A DNA stretch of 64,000 bases from Indioceanicola profundi. GTDB taxonomy: Bacteria > Pseudomonadota > Alphaproteobacteria > Azospirillales > Azospirillaceae. Shown one piece after another: positions 8,895 through 17,322 of the stretch. The stretch lies in the NCBI RefSeq assembly GCF_003568845.1, contig NZ_CP030126.1:2445001-2509000 (forward strand), in the 5' to 3' direction. Numbering within the stretch: position 1 is the first letter of the stretch; the number at the start of each line of letters is the position of its first letter. A model generated the notes under the pieces. That model was not told the origin of the DNA, searched no databases, and saw nothing but the letters and a program-made list of their open reading frames with translations. A program made the translations under genes and the position numbers.

Positions 8895-9065
8895 TCAGAG
8901 ATGCTCCACCAATCTCTTGAAGCCGACCAGGCATTCTTGAAGGCGCTCGCCTGCCTCACGGAGCTGGGTAGCGCACTGGGTCAGTTGATGCGCGTGGACC
9001 TTCATGTTTTCCGCATGGTTCAGCAGATGCCCATGGGGAAGCCCGGTGCGGATGTGGATGATCAT
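8895..9065 (-). CDS. Small hypothetical protein, amphipathic helix
   Basis: This is a 56-residue frame beginning MIIHIRTGLPHGH at an ATG (9065) with a GGAG site 9 bases upstream. The second half (about residues 20-56) has a helical pattern with leucines or valines spaced by charged and polar residues, ending FKRLVEHL. It matches no family I recognise. The ribosome site and helix pattern favour a real gene, but there is no conserved domain, and the opposite strand is also open. It is the only candidate gene in the 477 bases between the tRNA and the Hfq-like gene; the rest of that gap shows nothing definite. Confidence 0.4.
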   Translation of the reverse strand: MIIHIRTGLPHGHLLNHAENMKVHAHQLTQCATQLREAGERLQECLVGFKRLVEHL

Positions 9066-9240
9066 TCCCGCTCTCCTGCGCTGCGGCTGCCGGACCATTC
9101 CGGCACGCATGCCGCGTACAAGAGCGATTGAACACCCGTAGACGGGTCAGCGATATCTCAACTTTCGTAAGGTTTTATTAACCGTTGGTATAGGGCACAC
9201 CCGATCTGTAGACCGGAAGCCGCCCGTCTCCTGCCGCCCG

Positions 9241-9588
9241 CTACTCCTGCGGCTGCTTCCGCCGGGGGCGTAGCCCTGCCCTGATCACCTCGGGCGAAAT
9301 CCGGGTCGGGGCCGGCGTGGGCGCTGGTTCCGGCGCGGACTTCTGGGTTTCGGCCTGCTCCCCATCGGCGTTCCAGAGAACCAGATTCTGCTGCGGCACG
9401 AGCGTCGAGATCGCGTGCTTGTAGATCAACTGCTCGCTGGAGAAGCCTTCGAGCAGGATCGAGAACTTGTCCGCGGCGACGATCCGGCCGACCAGCCTGA
9501 TGCCGCTGACCAGGAACACCGTCACGCTGATCTTTTCCTGGATGAGGTTTCCCAGGACCGCATCCTGCAAACTCTGATGATGGGCCAA
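9241..9588 (-). CDS. Hfq-like RNA chaperone with C-terminal extension
   Basis: The 115-residue protein has the Sm fold of Hfq: SLQDAVL with the conserved Gln (residue 8), Sm1 VTVFLVSGIRLVGRI (22-36), and Sm2 QLIYKHAISTLVP with the KHAIST core that binds U-rich RNA. Sm1 differs from canonical Hfq at several places (for example IVAADKFSILL), so this is probably a second, diverged Hfq. The tail from residue 75 is Pro/Ala-rich and ends in a basic cluster. The start is TTG at 9588 with GGAGG five bases upstream; the frame further upstream is Arg/Cys-rich and not Hfq-like. Hfq hexamers pair small RNAs with mRNAs. Confidence 0.8.
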   Translation of the reverse strand: MAHHQSLQDAVLGNLIQEKISVTVFLVSGIRLVGRIVAADKFSILLEGFSSEQLIYKHAISTLVPQQNLVLWNADGEQAETQKSAPEPAPTPAPTRISPEVIRAGLRPRRKQPQE

Positions 9589-9623
9589 CGCGGCCTCCGT
9601 CCTTGTAACGCCCGCATCGGACG

Positions 9624-9640
9624 ATGCTGCGCCGCAGCAT
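9624..9640. promoter_or_regulatory. Near-perfect 17-base palindrome upstream of the hfq-like gene
   Basis: ATGCTGCG-C-CGCAGCAT has 8-base perfect arms around a single central base and ends 36 bases upstream of the TTG start. It could be a protein-binding operator or a small leader hairpin; the sequence does not decide which. Confidence 0.35.
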
Positions 9641-9870
9641 GGCCGATTGCAAGCGGTTGATCGCCAGCATTCCCGGCAGCCGCCGGTACAGCCCGACGCG
9701 CTGACGCCTCGTTCCGACCGGCTGTACCATCCCCGCGGGGGCGGAAAGCCGGAAACGGCCCCGCCTCCGCGGTTGTGGCGGTGATACTCCGGCTGGCCGC
9801 GTCTCCACAAGCGGTCTGAGACGCAGTTTGCGGCAAAGCTGTGCCGCGTGGGACGGAGCCGTGGCCTCGT

Positions 9871-10905
9871 CTACGGCGTCGCGTTGCCGCCGGTGATGCC
9901 GTAGACCTCGCCGGTGACATAGCTCGTCTCCTGGGACGCCAGGAGCACGTAGGTCGGCCCGAGCTCCGCCGGCTGGCCGGGCCGGCCGAACGGGACGGAG
10001 GCCCCGAAGCTGACAATGGCGTCCGGCGGCTGGCCGCCGCTGGGCTGAAGCGGCGTCCAGATCGGCCCCGGCGCCACGGAGTTCACGCGGATGCCCTTCG
10101 GGGCGAGCTGCTTTGCCAGGGACTTGGTGAAGGCGACGATACAGGCCTTGGTCTGGGCGTAGTCCAGCAGGTTCTCCGACGGCTCATAGGCCTGGATCGA
10201 CGACGTGTTGATGATGGAAGCCCCCGCCGGCAGGTGGGGAAGCGCCGCCTTGGTGATCCAGAACATCGCATAGACGTTCGTCTTGAAGGTGGCGTCGAAC
10301 TGCTCGGTCGAGATGTCGAGGATCGAGGGCTGGGACGCCTGCTTGGCCGCGTTGTTCACCAGGATGTCGAGGCCGCCCAGCCCCTCCACCGCATCGGACA
10401 CGAGCTTCTGGCAGAAGGCCTCGTCGCGTATGTCGCCGGGCAGGGCGATAGCCTTGCGGCCGGCGGCGCGGATCAGCTCAACCACCTCGCGCGCGTCCGG
10501 TTCCTCCTGCGGCAGGTAGTTGATGGCCACGTCTGCCCCTTCCCGCGCGAAGGCGATGGCGGCGGCGCGCCCGATCCCGGAATCGCCGCCGGTGATCAGC
10601 GCCTTGCGGCCCATCAGCCGGCCGGACCCCTTGTAGCTCTCCTCCCCGTGATCCGGCCGCAGCTCCATCTTCTGGGCGAGACCGGGCCATTCCTGCTGCT
10701 GCCGCGGGAAGGGCGGCTTCGGATACTGCTCCAGCGGGTTCTGCATGGCGGCCTGGGGCGGCGGGGCGGCGGAACCCTGCCCCGTCTGGGCCGCAGCCGT
10801 TCCCGCACCGGCCAGCGTCGCGGACGCGCCGACGAGACCGGCTCCGATCCCGCCGACGACGACACGGCGCGTGGGTACGATGGTCGGGTCCTTGGGGTCC
10901 ATCAT
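9871..10905 (-). CDS. SDR family oxidoreductase with Tat-like signal
   Basis: The protein is 344 residues. An N-terminal twin-arginine-like signal (PTRRVVVGG, then a Gly/Ala-rich core ending AAAQ, about residues 1-41) is followed by a Pro/Gln-rich linker. The body is a classical short-chain dehydrogenase: cofactor loop [16 protein letters not shown], catalytic Ser in NTSSIQAY and a YAQTKA (Y-x-x-x-K) motif. It is closest in style to the general-stress SDRs (GSP39/YhxC-like). A secreted NAD(P)-dependent enzyme is odd, because the cofactor is scarce in the periplasm. ATG 10905, directly followed by another ATG, has AGGAG upstream. It is divergent from the next SDR. Confidence 0.85.
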   Translation of the reverse strand: MMDPKDPTIVPTRRVVVGGIGAGLVGASATLAGAGTAAAQTGQGSAAPPPQAAMQNPLEQYPKPPFPRQQQEWPGLAQKMELRPDHGEESYKGSGRLMGRKALITGGDSGIGRAAAIAFAREGADVAINYLPQEEPDAREVVELIRAAGRKAIALPGDIRDEAFCQKLVSDAVEGLGGLDILVNNAAKQASQPSILDISTEQFDATFKTNVYAMFWITKAALPHLPAGASIINTSSIQAYEPSENLLDYAQTKACIVAFTKSLAKQLAPKGIRVNSVAPGPIWTPLQPSGGQPPDAIVSFGASVPFGRPGQPAELGPTYVLLASQETSYVTGEVYGITGGNATP

Positions 10906-11186
10906 TCGTCTCCTGGAATCTGTTCTGATGACATCGGCACGGGCAACCGGGCCGGGGACGACGCATCGTGCGATGCAGTCGACCCGACCCAACCGCCGCG
11001 ACGGCAGGGTCCTTCCGCCAACCGGCAGCGCCGCCCTCCGTTGCAGTGCAGAAGCATGGATGCGGCAATCCGCTGCCCGGCGGACGGGATATCGGCAACG
11101 GAGCCGCCCGGATGCTGTTGGAAAGGGGGTTCCGGCCCGCCCCGCTGCCCCCCGCTCCACCGCAACCCGTTCCACGGAGAAGAAAC

Positions 11187-12272
11187 ATGCGCCCGCATCT
11201 GAAGCCCATCGGCGAGCAGGTGATCGTCATCACCGGCGCCAGCAGCGGCATCGGCCTGACCACCGCCCGCATGGCCGCCCGCCGGGGCGCCCGGGTGGTG
11301 CTGGGCGCGCGGGACCATGCGGCGCCGGCCAGGATCGCCGATGAAATCCGGATGGAGGGCGGAGAAGCCATCCCCGTCGCGGTGGATGTGGCCGACGAGG
11401 ACCAGTTGCGCGCCGTGGCGCAGGCCGCAATCGACGCCTTCGGTCGGATCGACAGTTGGGTGAACAATGCCGGTGTTGCGATCTACGGCCGCATCCTGGA
11501 CACGCCGGATGAGGACCACCGGCGTCTGTTCGAAACGAATTACTGGGGCGTGGTGAACGGCAGCAAAGTCGCGGTCGAGTACATGCGGAACAGCGGCGGC
11601 GCGCTGATCAATGTCGGCAGCTCGGTCGGCGACCGGGCGGTGCCGCTGCAAGGCGTCTACAGCGCCAGCAAGCATGCGGTAAAGGGCTTCACCGTGGCGT
11701 TGCGGATGGAGTTGGAGGCGGAAAACCTGCCGATCTCCGTCACCCTGATCAAGCCGGGTGCGGTGGACAGCATGTATGAGGAACATGGCAAGATCCTCAC
11801 CGAGCATGAGCCGATGAACCCGCCGCCGATCTATGCGCCGGAAACGGTGGCGCGCGCCATCCTGTACGCGGCGGAGCATCCCCGCCGCGACCTGGTGGTG
11901 GGCAGCGGCGGCAAAATGTTGTCCCTGTCAGAAACCCTGGCGCCGCGCTTGACCGACCGGCTGATGGAGCGGTTCCTGATTCCCTTCGAGAAGAGCGGGG
12001 GACCGCAGCGCCGCTTCACCCACAGCCTGTACGGCCCCAGCCGCGACGGGCGCGAGCGCGCCGGCCGGCACAGCATGGTCCGTGAGCGCAGCTATTACAC
12101 CGAGGCCGTTACGCACCCGCTGGCGACCGGCATGGTCCTGGCCGGCCTTGCCGCCCTTGCGGTGGGCGCCATGGCGCGGGGCGGCGGTAGGTCCGACGGC
12201 CCGGCGGGCCGTTCCGCCGAGGTCGGCACCCGGCGCATCGCGGCCCGCCGCCGTGAGAAGGCGCAGGCCTGA
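11187..12272 (+). CDS. SDR family oxidoreductase with C-terminal membrane segment
   Basis: This 361-residue short-chain dehydrogenase carries TGASSGIGL at residues 17-25, [24 protein letters not shown] with the Ser-Tyr-Lys triad, and KPGAVDS. After the catalytic domain there is a long extension with one hydrophobic segment ([15 protein letters not shown]) near the end and a basic tail, so it may be tethered to the membrane. The same layout is seen in the SDR at 13980-14972, suggesting related roles. ATG 11187 follows GGAGA. It is divergent from the Tat-signal SDR across 281 bases. The substrate is unknown. Confidence 0.85.
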   Translation: MRPHLKPIGEQVIVITGASSGIGLTTARMAARRGARVVLGARDHAAPARIADEIRMEGGEAIPVAVDVADEDQLRAVAQAAIDAFGRIDSWVNNAGVAIYGRILDTPDEDHRRLFETNYWGVVNGSKVAVEYMRNSGGALINVGSSVGDRAVPLQGVYSASKHAVKGFTVALRMELEAENLPISVTLIKPGAVDSMYEEHGKILTEHEPMNPPPIYAPETVARAILYAAEHPRRDLVVGSGGKMLSLSETLAPRLTDRLMERFLIPFEKSGGPQRRFTHSLYGPSRDGRERAGRHSMVRERSYYTEAVTHPLATGMVLAGLAALAVGAMARGGGRSDGPAGRSAEVGTRRIAARRREKAQA

Positions 12273-12286
12273 CCGGTTGCCGAGGC

Positions 12287-13165
12287 TCAGGCCGCCAGCG
12301 GCAGGGCGGCGGCGCCGGACAGGCTCTCCGTCAGGAAGGTGATGAAGGGCACGACCAGCTCGGCCGCCCTCTCCTCTCCCAGGACGGTGATTTCCGTCAT
12401 GGGCAGGGCCGGCCAGCTTTCGGACGGCGGCAGGATCTTCATGCCGTCCTGGACGAAGGACCGGCCCAGCACCGTGACGCCCAGCCCACCGGCCACGGCG
12501 GCCTGGATGCCCATCAGGCTGCTGGCCGTACAGGCCGGCTGCCACTCCCGCCGGACCGAGTCCAGGGCGGAGATCATCAGCTCCCGGTAGGTGCAGGGCT
12601 GCGGCAGCATCACCAGCCGCGCCGGACGGGCGGGATCGGCCTCATAATCGGCGGCAGCCATCCAGACCAGCGGCTCCCGCCAGATCACCCGGCCGCGCTG
12701 CGCCGACCCGTCCTTCTTGGCGATGACCGCATCCAGCAGATTGTCGTCATAGGCGGCCAGGAGATTGCAGCTCAGGCCGGTCATCAGCTCGATATGGACG
12801 CTGGGATAGAGCCGGCTGAACCGCGCCAGCAGCTTCGGGAGTTGGCGCGGGATGAAATCCTCGGAAATGCCGAGGCGCAGGGTGCCGGCGGCCGGCGGCT
12901 CCCGCAGTTCCCGCATGACCTTGTCGTTGAATTCCAGCATCTGGCGGGCGGTGACCAGCATCCGCTCCCCATCCCGGGTGAGGTTGAGGGAGCGGCTGGT
13001 CCGGTCGAAGACGCGGCGCTGAAGGATTTCCTCCAGCCGCAGCACCTTCTGGCTCACCGCCGACTGGGAGCGCCCCACCACCTCCGCCGCCGCCGTGAAG
13101 CTGCCTGTTTCGGCCACGGCGACGAAGGCGCGCAGGAGATCGAGTTCGAGGTCCGGATAACGCAT
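12287..13165 (-). CDS. LysR-family transcriptional regulator
   Basis: The 292-residue LTTR has an N-terminal winged helix-turn-helix: LDLLRAFVAVAETGSFTAAA, then SQSAVSQKVLRLEE and the LTRDGERML wing. It resembles the LrhA/PecT group. The rest is a periplasmic-binding-protein-like effector domain. LTTRs bind DNA near divergent target genes and respond to a small ligand. Here the gene converges on the SDR at 11187-12272 (14 bases between stops) and lies downstream of DUF2231 on the same strand, so its target is not obvious. ATG 13165 was chosen because family alignments start at RYPDLELDLL; its AGGAAGG site is rather distant. Confidence 0.9.
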   Translation of the reverse strand: MRYPDLELDLLRAFVAVAETGSFTAAAEVVGRSQSAVSQKVLRLEEILQRRVFDRTSRSLNLTRDGERMLVTARQMLEFNDKVMRELREPPAAGTLRLGISEDFIPRQLPKLLARFSRLYPSVHIELMTGLSCNLLAAYDDNLLDAVIAKKDGSAQRGRVIWREPLVWMAAADYEADPARPARLVMLPQPCTYRELMISALDSVRREWQPACTASSLMGIQAAVAGGLGVTVLGRSFVQDGMKILPPSESWPALPMTEITVLGEERAAELVVPFITFLTESLSGAAALPLAA

Positions 13166-13302
13166 GGCGATGGCGACCTTCCTGCCGGAGCCGGGAGCAC
13201 GGACAGGGAAGGTTGCCAGAGGCGCATCAATTCGGACAGCGCATATTTCAAATCTGACCGATGCGCTTTCCTGCTGGATCAATGGCAGCGCGCCCCCGGC
13301 GA

Positions 13303-13911
13303 TCAGTCCTCGTCGGGGTCCTCGCGGCCGATGGGGGCGACCTTGTGCCGGTAGATCAGTTCCGCCCCGGCAAGCGCGGTGACGCCCAGCAGCAGCGCCA
13401 CCGTGGCGGACAGCGCCGTGTCGCGCGGCTGCACCTCATGGGAACCGTTGCGCCGCTTCAGGCTCCAGGCGGACAGGGCCAGTGCCGCCACATTGCCGAA
13501 AGCGTGGAGATGCCCTTCCGGATGCCGCCGGACCCGCTTCACGCCGGCATAATCGACCGCACCGACCGCGCCGGCCACCACCCCGGTCGCCAGCCCCGCC
13601 TTCAGCAGCAGGCCGGACGCCCTGGCCCAGAACGGATCGCGGGTGCGCCGGTAGGCGATGTCCGTCGCCAGCACGGAGGTCAGGTAGGTCAGAGGATAGG
13701 GGATCAGGGTGGGATGGATCGGGTGCCCGAAGATGTTGGCCCGGCTGGGAATCCCGCTTCCCCCCCGATGCTCATGGCTTACCGGGCCGCTCATACCGCG
13801 CCTTTGGCCGCGCCCGTTGCCATGGCGGGGATACCGCTCCCGCCAAGCCATGGGCTGGCCGGGCCGGCCATGGTCCATCACGCCGGTCGATCCCCTGTCC
13901 CAATCGTGCAT
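13303..13911 (-). CDS. DUF2231 membrane protein
   Basis: The 202-residue protein has an N-terminal hydrophilic, Gly/Arg/His-rich stretch of about 65 residues, then the DUF2231 signature HPIHPTLIPYPL and about four membrane segments. DUF2231 proteins are small inner-membrane proteins, often near haem or stress genes, of unknown function. There are two adjacent ATGs (13914 and 13911); the second has the better spacing from GGAGG. It follows the SDR gene at 13980-14972 on the same strand by 68 bases, so the two may be cotranscribed. Confidence 0.8.
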   Translation of the reverse strand: MHDWDRGSTGVMDHGRPGQPMAWRERYPRHGNGRGQRRGMSGPVSHEHRGGSGIPSRANIFGHPIHPTLIPYPLTYLTSVLATDIAYRRTRDPFWARASGLLLKAGLATGVVAGAVGAVDYAGVKRVRRHPEGHLHAFGNVAALALSAWSLKRRNGSHEVQPRDTALSATVALLLGVTALAGAELIYRHKVAPIGREDPDED

Positions 13912-13979
13912 CATGTCCTCCGCCGTCTGCTTCGCCGGCAGCAACAGCCGGGAGCGCCGAACGTGCTGAACATCCCGGA

Positions 13980-14972
13980 TCAGCGGCGGCGATGCATGGG
14001 CAAGGATGGCTGCTTCCAGGCGGCGAGCGCCAGCGGTATGCCGATCAGCGCCAGGGTGGCGAGCAGCGGCACGCCGCCATTGTTGGGCCCCTTGCGCCAA
14101 TCGCCGCGCACCGTGAACCGATCGCGGGCGGGTTCGAACAGCGTGCCGGTGGTCTCCCCGCTGGGCTCATTGCTGAGGAAGCCGTAATTCAGCGCGCGGG
14201 CATTGAGCCGGGTGCCCAGGGACGGGGCCACCCGTTTCAGGACGGCGCCGAACTTTCCGGCCCCGCCGATGATCACCTCCGCCCGCGGGCGCTGCACCAG
14301 GCCCAGGACGGTGCGGGCCACTTTCTCCGGCGTGTAGACCGGCGGGGCGGCGCGCACATTGTGATGGCTGAAATTGGCGGCGTGGTGGAAGAAGGGCGTG
14401 TCGATCACCGCGGGCAGGATCGTGCAGATGTGGATGTCCGGTTGGTCCAGCACCTCCTGCCGCAACGCCTCGGCAAAGCCGCGAATGGCGAATTTGCTGG
14501 TGGCGTAGGCGGTGCTGTCGGGCTTGGCCAGCCGCCCGACGATGGAGGCGTTGTTGATCAGCACGCCATGGCCCTGCCGGCGGAACACCGGCATGACGGC
14601 GCGGGCGCCGTGGACGTAACCGAACAGGTTGATATCGATCACCCGCCGCCAGACATCGCTGGGAATGTCCTTGAAGCGGCCGAAGACGCCGACGCCGGCA
14701 TTGTTGAACCAGACATCGATCCGGCCGAACCGGTCCAGCGTCTGCCGGGCAAGATCCTGGACCTGTTCCTCACGGGTCACGTCGGTGGGGACGGGCAGCG
14801 CGCGGCCGCCCAGGCTTTCGCATTCGCGGGCCACATCCTCCAGCCGTTCGGCGCGGCGGGCGGCCAGGATCACCGTAGCACCCTGCCGGGCGAAGGCATG
14901 CGCCGTGGCGCGGCCGATCCCGCTGGACGCTCCCGTGATGACGGCGACCAGTCCCGAGAATGAGCGGCTCAT
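13980..14972 (-). CDS. SDR family oxidoreductase
   Basis: This 330-residue classical short-chain dehydrogenase has [12 protein letters not shown] near the start, NNAGVGVFG, NNASIVGR with the catalytic Ser, and YATSKFA (Tyr-x-x-x-Lys). Like the SDR at 11187, it carries a C-terminal extension after the catalytic domain, ending in a hydrophobic segment (LLATLALIGIPLALAAW) and a short basic tail. The two are probably paralogues. ATG 14972 follows AGGAGAAACC. The reaction is unknown. Flanking DUF2231 and ankyrin genes share its strand. Confidence 0.88.
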   Translation of the reverse strand: MSRSFSGLVAVITGASSGIGRATAHAFARQGATVILAARRAERLEDVARECESLGGRALPVPTDVTREEQVQDLARQTLDRFGRIDVWFNNAGVGVFGRFKDIPSDVWRRVIDINLFGYVHGARAVMPVFRRQGHGVLINNASIVGRLAKPDSTAYATSKFAIRGFAEALRQEVLDQPDIHICTILPAVIDTPFFHHAANFSHHNVRAAPPVYTPEKVARTVLGLVQRPRAEVIIGGAGKFGAVLKRVAPSLGTRLNARALNYGFLSNEPSGETTGTLFEPARDRFTVRGDWRKGPNNGGVPLLATLALIGIPLALAAWKQPSLPMHRRR

Positions 14973-15024
14973 TGGTTTCTCCTGCATGATGCTGCGGCGC
15001 AATAACCGGCAGCGGCAGGATTCG

Positions 15025-15552
15025 TCACCCGTGCCAGCGGGAGAGCTGACCCGGCGTATCGGCCGCCCCCATGGCGATGGCGGCGTCATAGGCGGTGTGG
15101 CCGCCGGCATCCCGCGCCTGCGGGTCGGTCCCGTGGGCCAGCAGAAGATCGACGATGCCGGTGCGGTTGAACATGGCGGCAACCATCAGCGCGGTGCGCC
15201 CGTCCGGCCCGCAGCCATCCACCTTGGCCCCGCCTTCCAGGAGTGCGCGGATGACATCCTCGTCGCCCTTGAAGGCCGCACCGGCAAGCGGCGTCTGCCC
15301 GCGGTCGTTGGCCAGCTCCGGATCGCCGCCATGCCGCATCAGGACGCGGCAGGTCTCCGCATGGCCGTGATAGCTGGCCAGCATCAGAAGGCTGTCGCCC
15401 TTCTCATTCCGGAGATTGGCCGGCAGCCCCTGCTCCAGCAGCTCCGACAGCTCCTGCGTGGCCCCGATGCGGGCGTAGTGGAACACCTTGGCCGCGAAGG
15501 CGAGGGTTTCCTCGTCCAGCTCCGGTGTCGGCTTCGGGGCGTCGTTCGGCAT
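15025..15552 (-). CDS. Ankyrin-repeat protein
   Basis: The 175-residue protein consists mainly of about four ankyrin repeats, seen as KGDSLLMLASYHGHAE, RGQTPLAGAAFKGDED, GRTALMVAAMFNRTGI and a final GGHTAYDAAIAMG. It has no signal peptide or membrane segment, so it is probably cytoplasmic and acts by protein-protein binding. Bacterial ankyrin proteins of this size are often found near catalase or peroxide-stress genes, but no catalase is in view. ATG 15552 has an excellent GGAGGAAG site. The next gene downstream on its strand is the SDR, 52 bases away. Confidence 0.88.
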   Translation of the reverse strand: MPNDAPKPTPELDEETLAFAAKVFHYARIGATQELSELLEQGLPANLRNEKGDSLLMLASYHGHAETCRVLMRHGGDPELANDRGQTPLAGAAFKGDEDVIRALLEGGAKVDGCGPDGRTALMVAAMFNRTGIVDLLLAHGTDPQARDAGGHTAYDAAIAMGAADTPGQLSRWHG

Positions 15553-15694
15553 TTCTTCCTCCGCCGGGGTCGGTGCCTGCCCGGAGAAGGGCTCCGGGAG
15601 GGGTGATCCAACCCTAACGCCGGACCATCCCTCCCGGAACCATGTTTCAAGCCTTCCCCACATGCACAGCCTGGGCGGCGGGCCCGGCCCCCTT

Positions 15695-16906
15695 TCAAAT
15701 CCGTGCGGCGCTGACGCCCACCGCGCCCCAGGTGGTGCGCCAGCGCGTCTTGACCCGTGTGAGACCGATGAGCGCCAGCACCGCCAGGGCGGCGAAGATG
15801 AGAAGCCCGGTCTGGTAGGTGCCGGTGACCTGCTTCGACAGCCCCAGGCTGGAGGCCAGATAGAAGCCGCCGATGCCGCCCGACATGCCGACCAGCCCCG
15901 TCATCACCCCGATCTCCCGCCGGAAGCGCTGGGGGACGAGCTGGAACACGGCGCCATTGCCCATGCCCAGCGCCTGCATGGCGCAGGCGAAGATCAGCAG
16001 CGCCATCCAGGAGGACGGCAGGTTGAAGCTGACCACCACCAGGAAGAAGGCCGCTACCGCATACATGATGCTGAGCGCACGGATGCCGCCCACCCTGTCC
16101 GCCAGCATCCCGCCCAGCGGCCGCATCATGGAGCCCATGAACACGCAGGCCGCCGTGAAATAGCCGGCCACCACCGGGCTGAGCCCGTACTGGTCGTTGA
16201 AGTAGATGGTGAGCGAGGAGGACAGGCCGACGAAGCCGCCGAAGGTCACGCCGTAGAAGAACATGAACCACCAGGCGTCCGCCTCCCGGAACACCGCCAG
16301 ATACTCCTTGAAGGATTTCGGCGGCGGCGCATCCGGGCTGTCCTTGGCCAGCAGCACATAGACCACGAAGGCGACGCCCAGCGGGATCAGGGCGATGCCG
16401 AACACATTCTGCCAGCCATAGGCTGCCGCCAGCGACGGGGCGAACAGGGCGGCGAAGACGGTGCCGGAATTCCCGGCACCCGCAATGCCCAGCGCCGTGC
16501 CCTGATGCTCCGGCGGGTACCAGCGGGAGGCCAGCGGCAGCGCCACCGCGAAGGACGCCCCGGCCACGCCGAGGAACACCGCCAGCAGCAGCACCTGACC
16601 GTAACTATGGATGCCGAGGAGCCAGGCGGCGGCAAGCGCCGCGAGGACCACCGCCTGCCCGATCAGCCCCGCCATCTTCGGCCCGATCCGGTCCACCAGC
16701 ACGCCCATGCCCACGCGCAGCAGTGCCCCCGATAGCACCGGAACGGCCACCATGAAGCCCTTCTGCGCCGGGCTCAGCCCCAGCGCGTCGGACACCTGCA
16801 CGCCAAGCGGCCCGAGCAGCACCCAGACCATGAAGCTCATATCGAAGTAGAGGAAGGCCGCGAACAGCGTCGGGGTATGACCCGCCTTCCAGAATCCTGA
16901 CTGCAT
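15695..16906 (-). CDS. NarK/NasA-type nitrate/nitrite MFS transporter
   Basis: The 403-residue inner-membrane protein has about 12 hydrophobic helices and the two nitrate-signature motifs of the nitrate/nitrite porter family: GAGNSGTVFAALFAP in the first half and GMSGGIGGFYLASSLG in the second. MFS loop RVGMGVLVDRIGPK is also present. It would import nitrate, or exchange it for nitrite, for assimilation. ATG 16906 follows GAGGGG at long spacing. It is divergent from a PP2C-kinase fusion, an arrangement known from nitrate-assimilation loci of other proteobacteria. No nitrate or nitrite reductase is in the window. Confidence 0.88.
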   Translation of the reverse strand: MQSGFWKAGHTPTLFAAFLYFDMSFMVWVLLGPLGVQVSDALGLSPAQKGFMVAVPVLSGALLRVGMGVLVDRIGPKMAGLIGQAVVLAALAAAWLLGIHSYGQVLLLAVFLGVAGASFAVALPLASRWYPPEHQGTALGIAGAGNSGTVFAALFAPSLAAAYGWQNVFGIALIPLGVAFVVYVLLAKDSPDAPPPKSFKEYLAVFREADAWWFMFFYGVTFGGFVGLSSSLTIYFNDQYGLSPVVAGYFTAACVFMGSMMRPLGGMLADRVGGIRALSIMYAVAAFFLVVVSFNLPSSWMALLIFACAMQALGMGNGAVFQLVPQRFRREIGVMTGLVGMSGGIGGFYLASSLGLSKQVTGTYQTGLLIFAALAVLALIGLTRVKTRWRTTWGAVGVSAARI

Positions 16907-17322
16907 CCACTTGCCCCTCGTAACGGCGGACGCACGGGCGCCCACATCCATTCGGCCCCGGCTTGCGGGCGGGAAAGCAGTCAGCAATCCGCATGCCAGA
17001 TATCGGGAGCGGGAGGGCACTACTTATGCGCCACGCCCCTGGCGGGACATTTAGCGGGAGAAGCAGCCATCACTCTGAAAAACATACCTGTTCACGGGAA
17101 TGGCATTTTATTCGGAAAAATTGCCGGTACTTTCATTTGGCTCACGCGGTTGTGGCCGTCGCGACCTCCGTGGCCGTAGAACTACTATTCATGCCCAATT
17201 CGTAGGCCTGATGCACATAAAGCAGACACCGGGCCGATGCCGGCCAGGACAGTGCATCCCATGCGTGCCCGCTGCGGCGCGCAGTGATATGGGATTGTGC
17301 GGGAGCAAGGGAGTATCCGCAC
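16907..17322. other. Divergent regulatory region between narK-like gene and kinase gene
   Basis: These 416 bases have no convincing gene. The middle (about 17070-17140) is clearly richer in A and T than its surroundings, as expected of a divergent promoter region, but I could not assign -35/-10 boxes or an operator with confidence. Confidence 0.5.

Noticed and set aside
9589-9810. N-terminal extension of the hfq-like frame
   Set aside because: It is Arg/Cys/Gly-rich, unlike any Hfq, while TTG 9588 has a good ribosome site.
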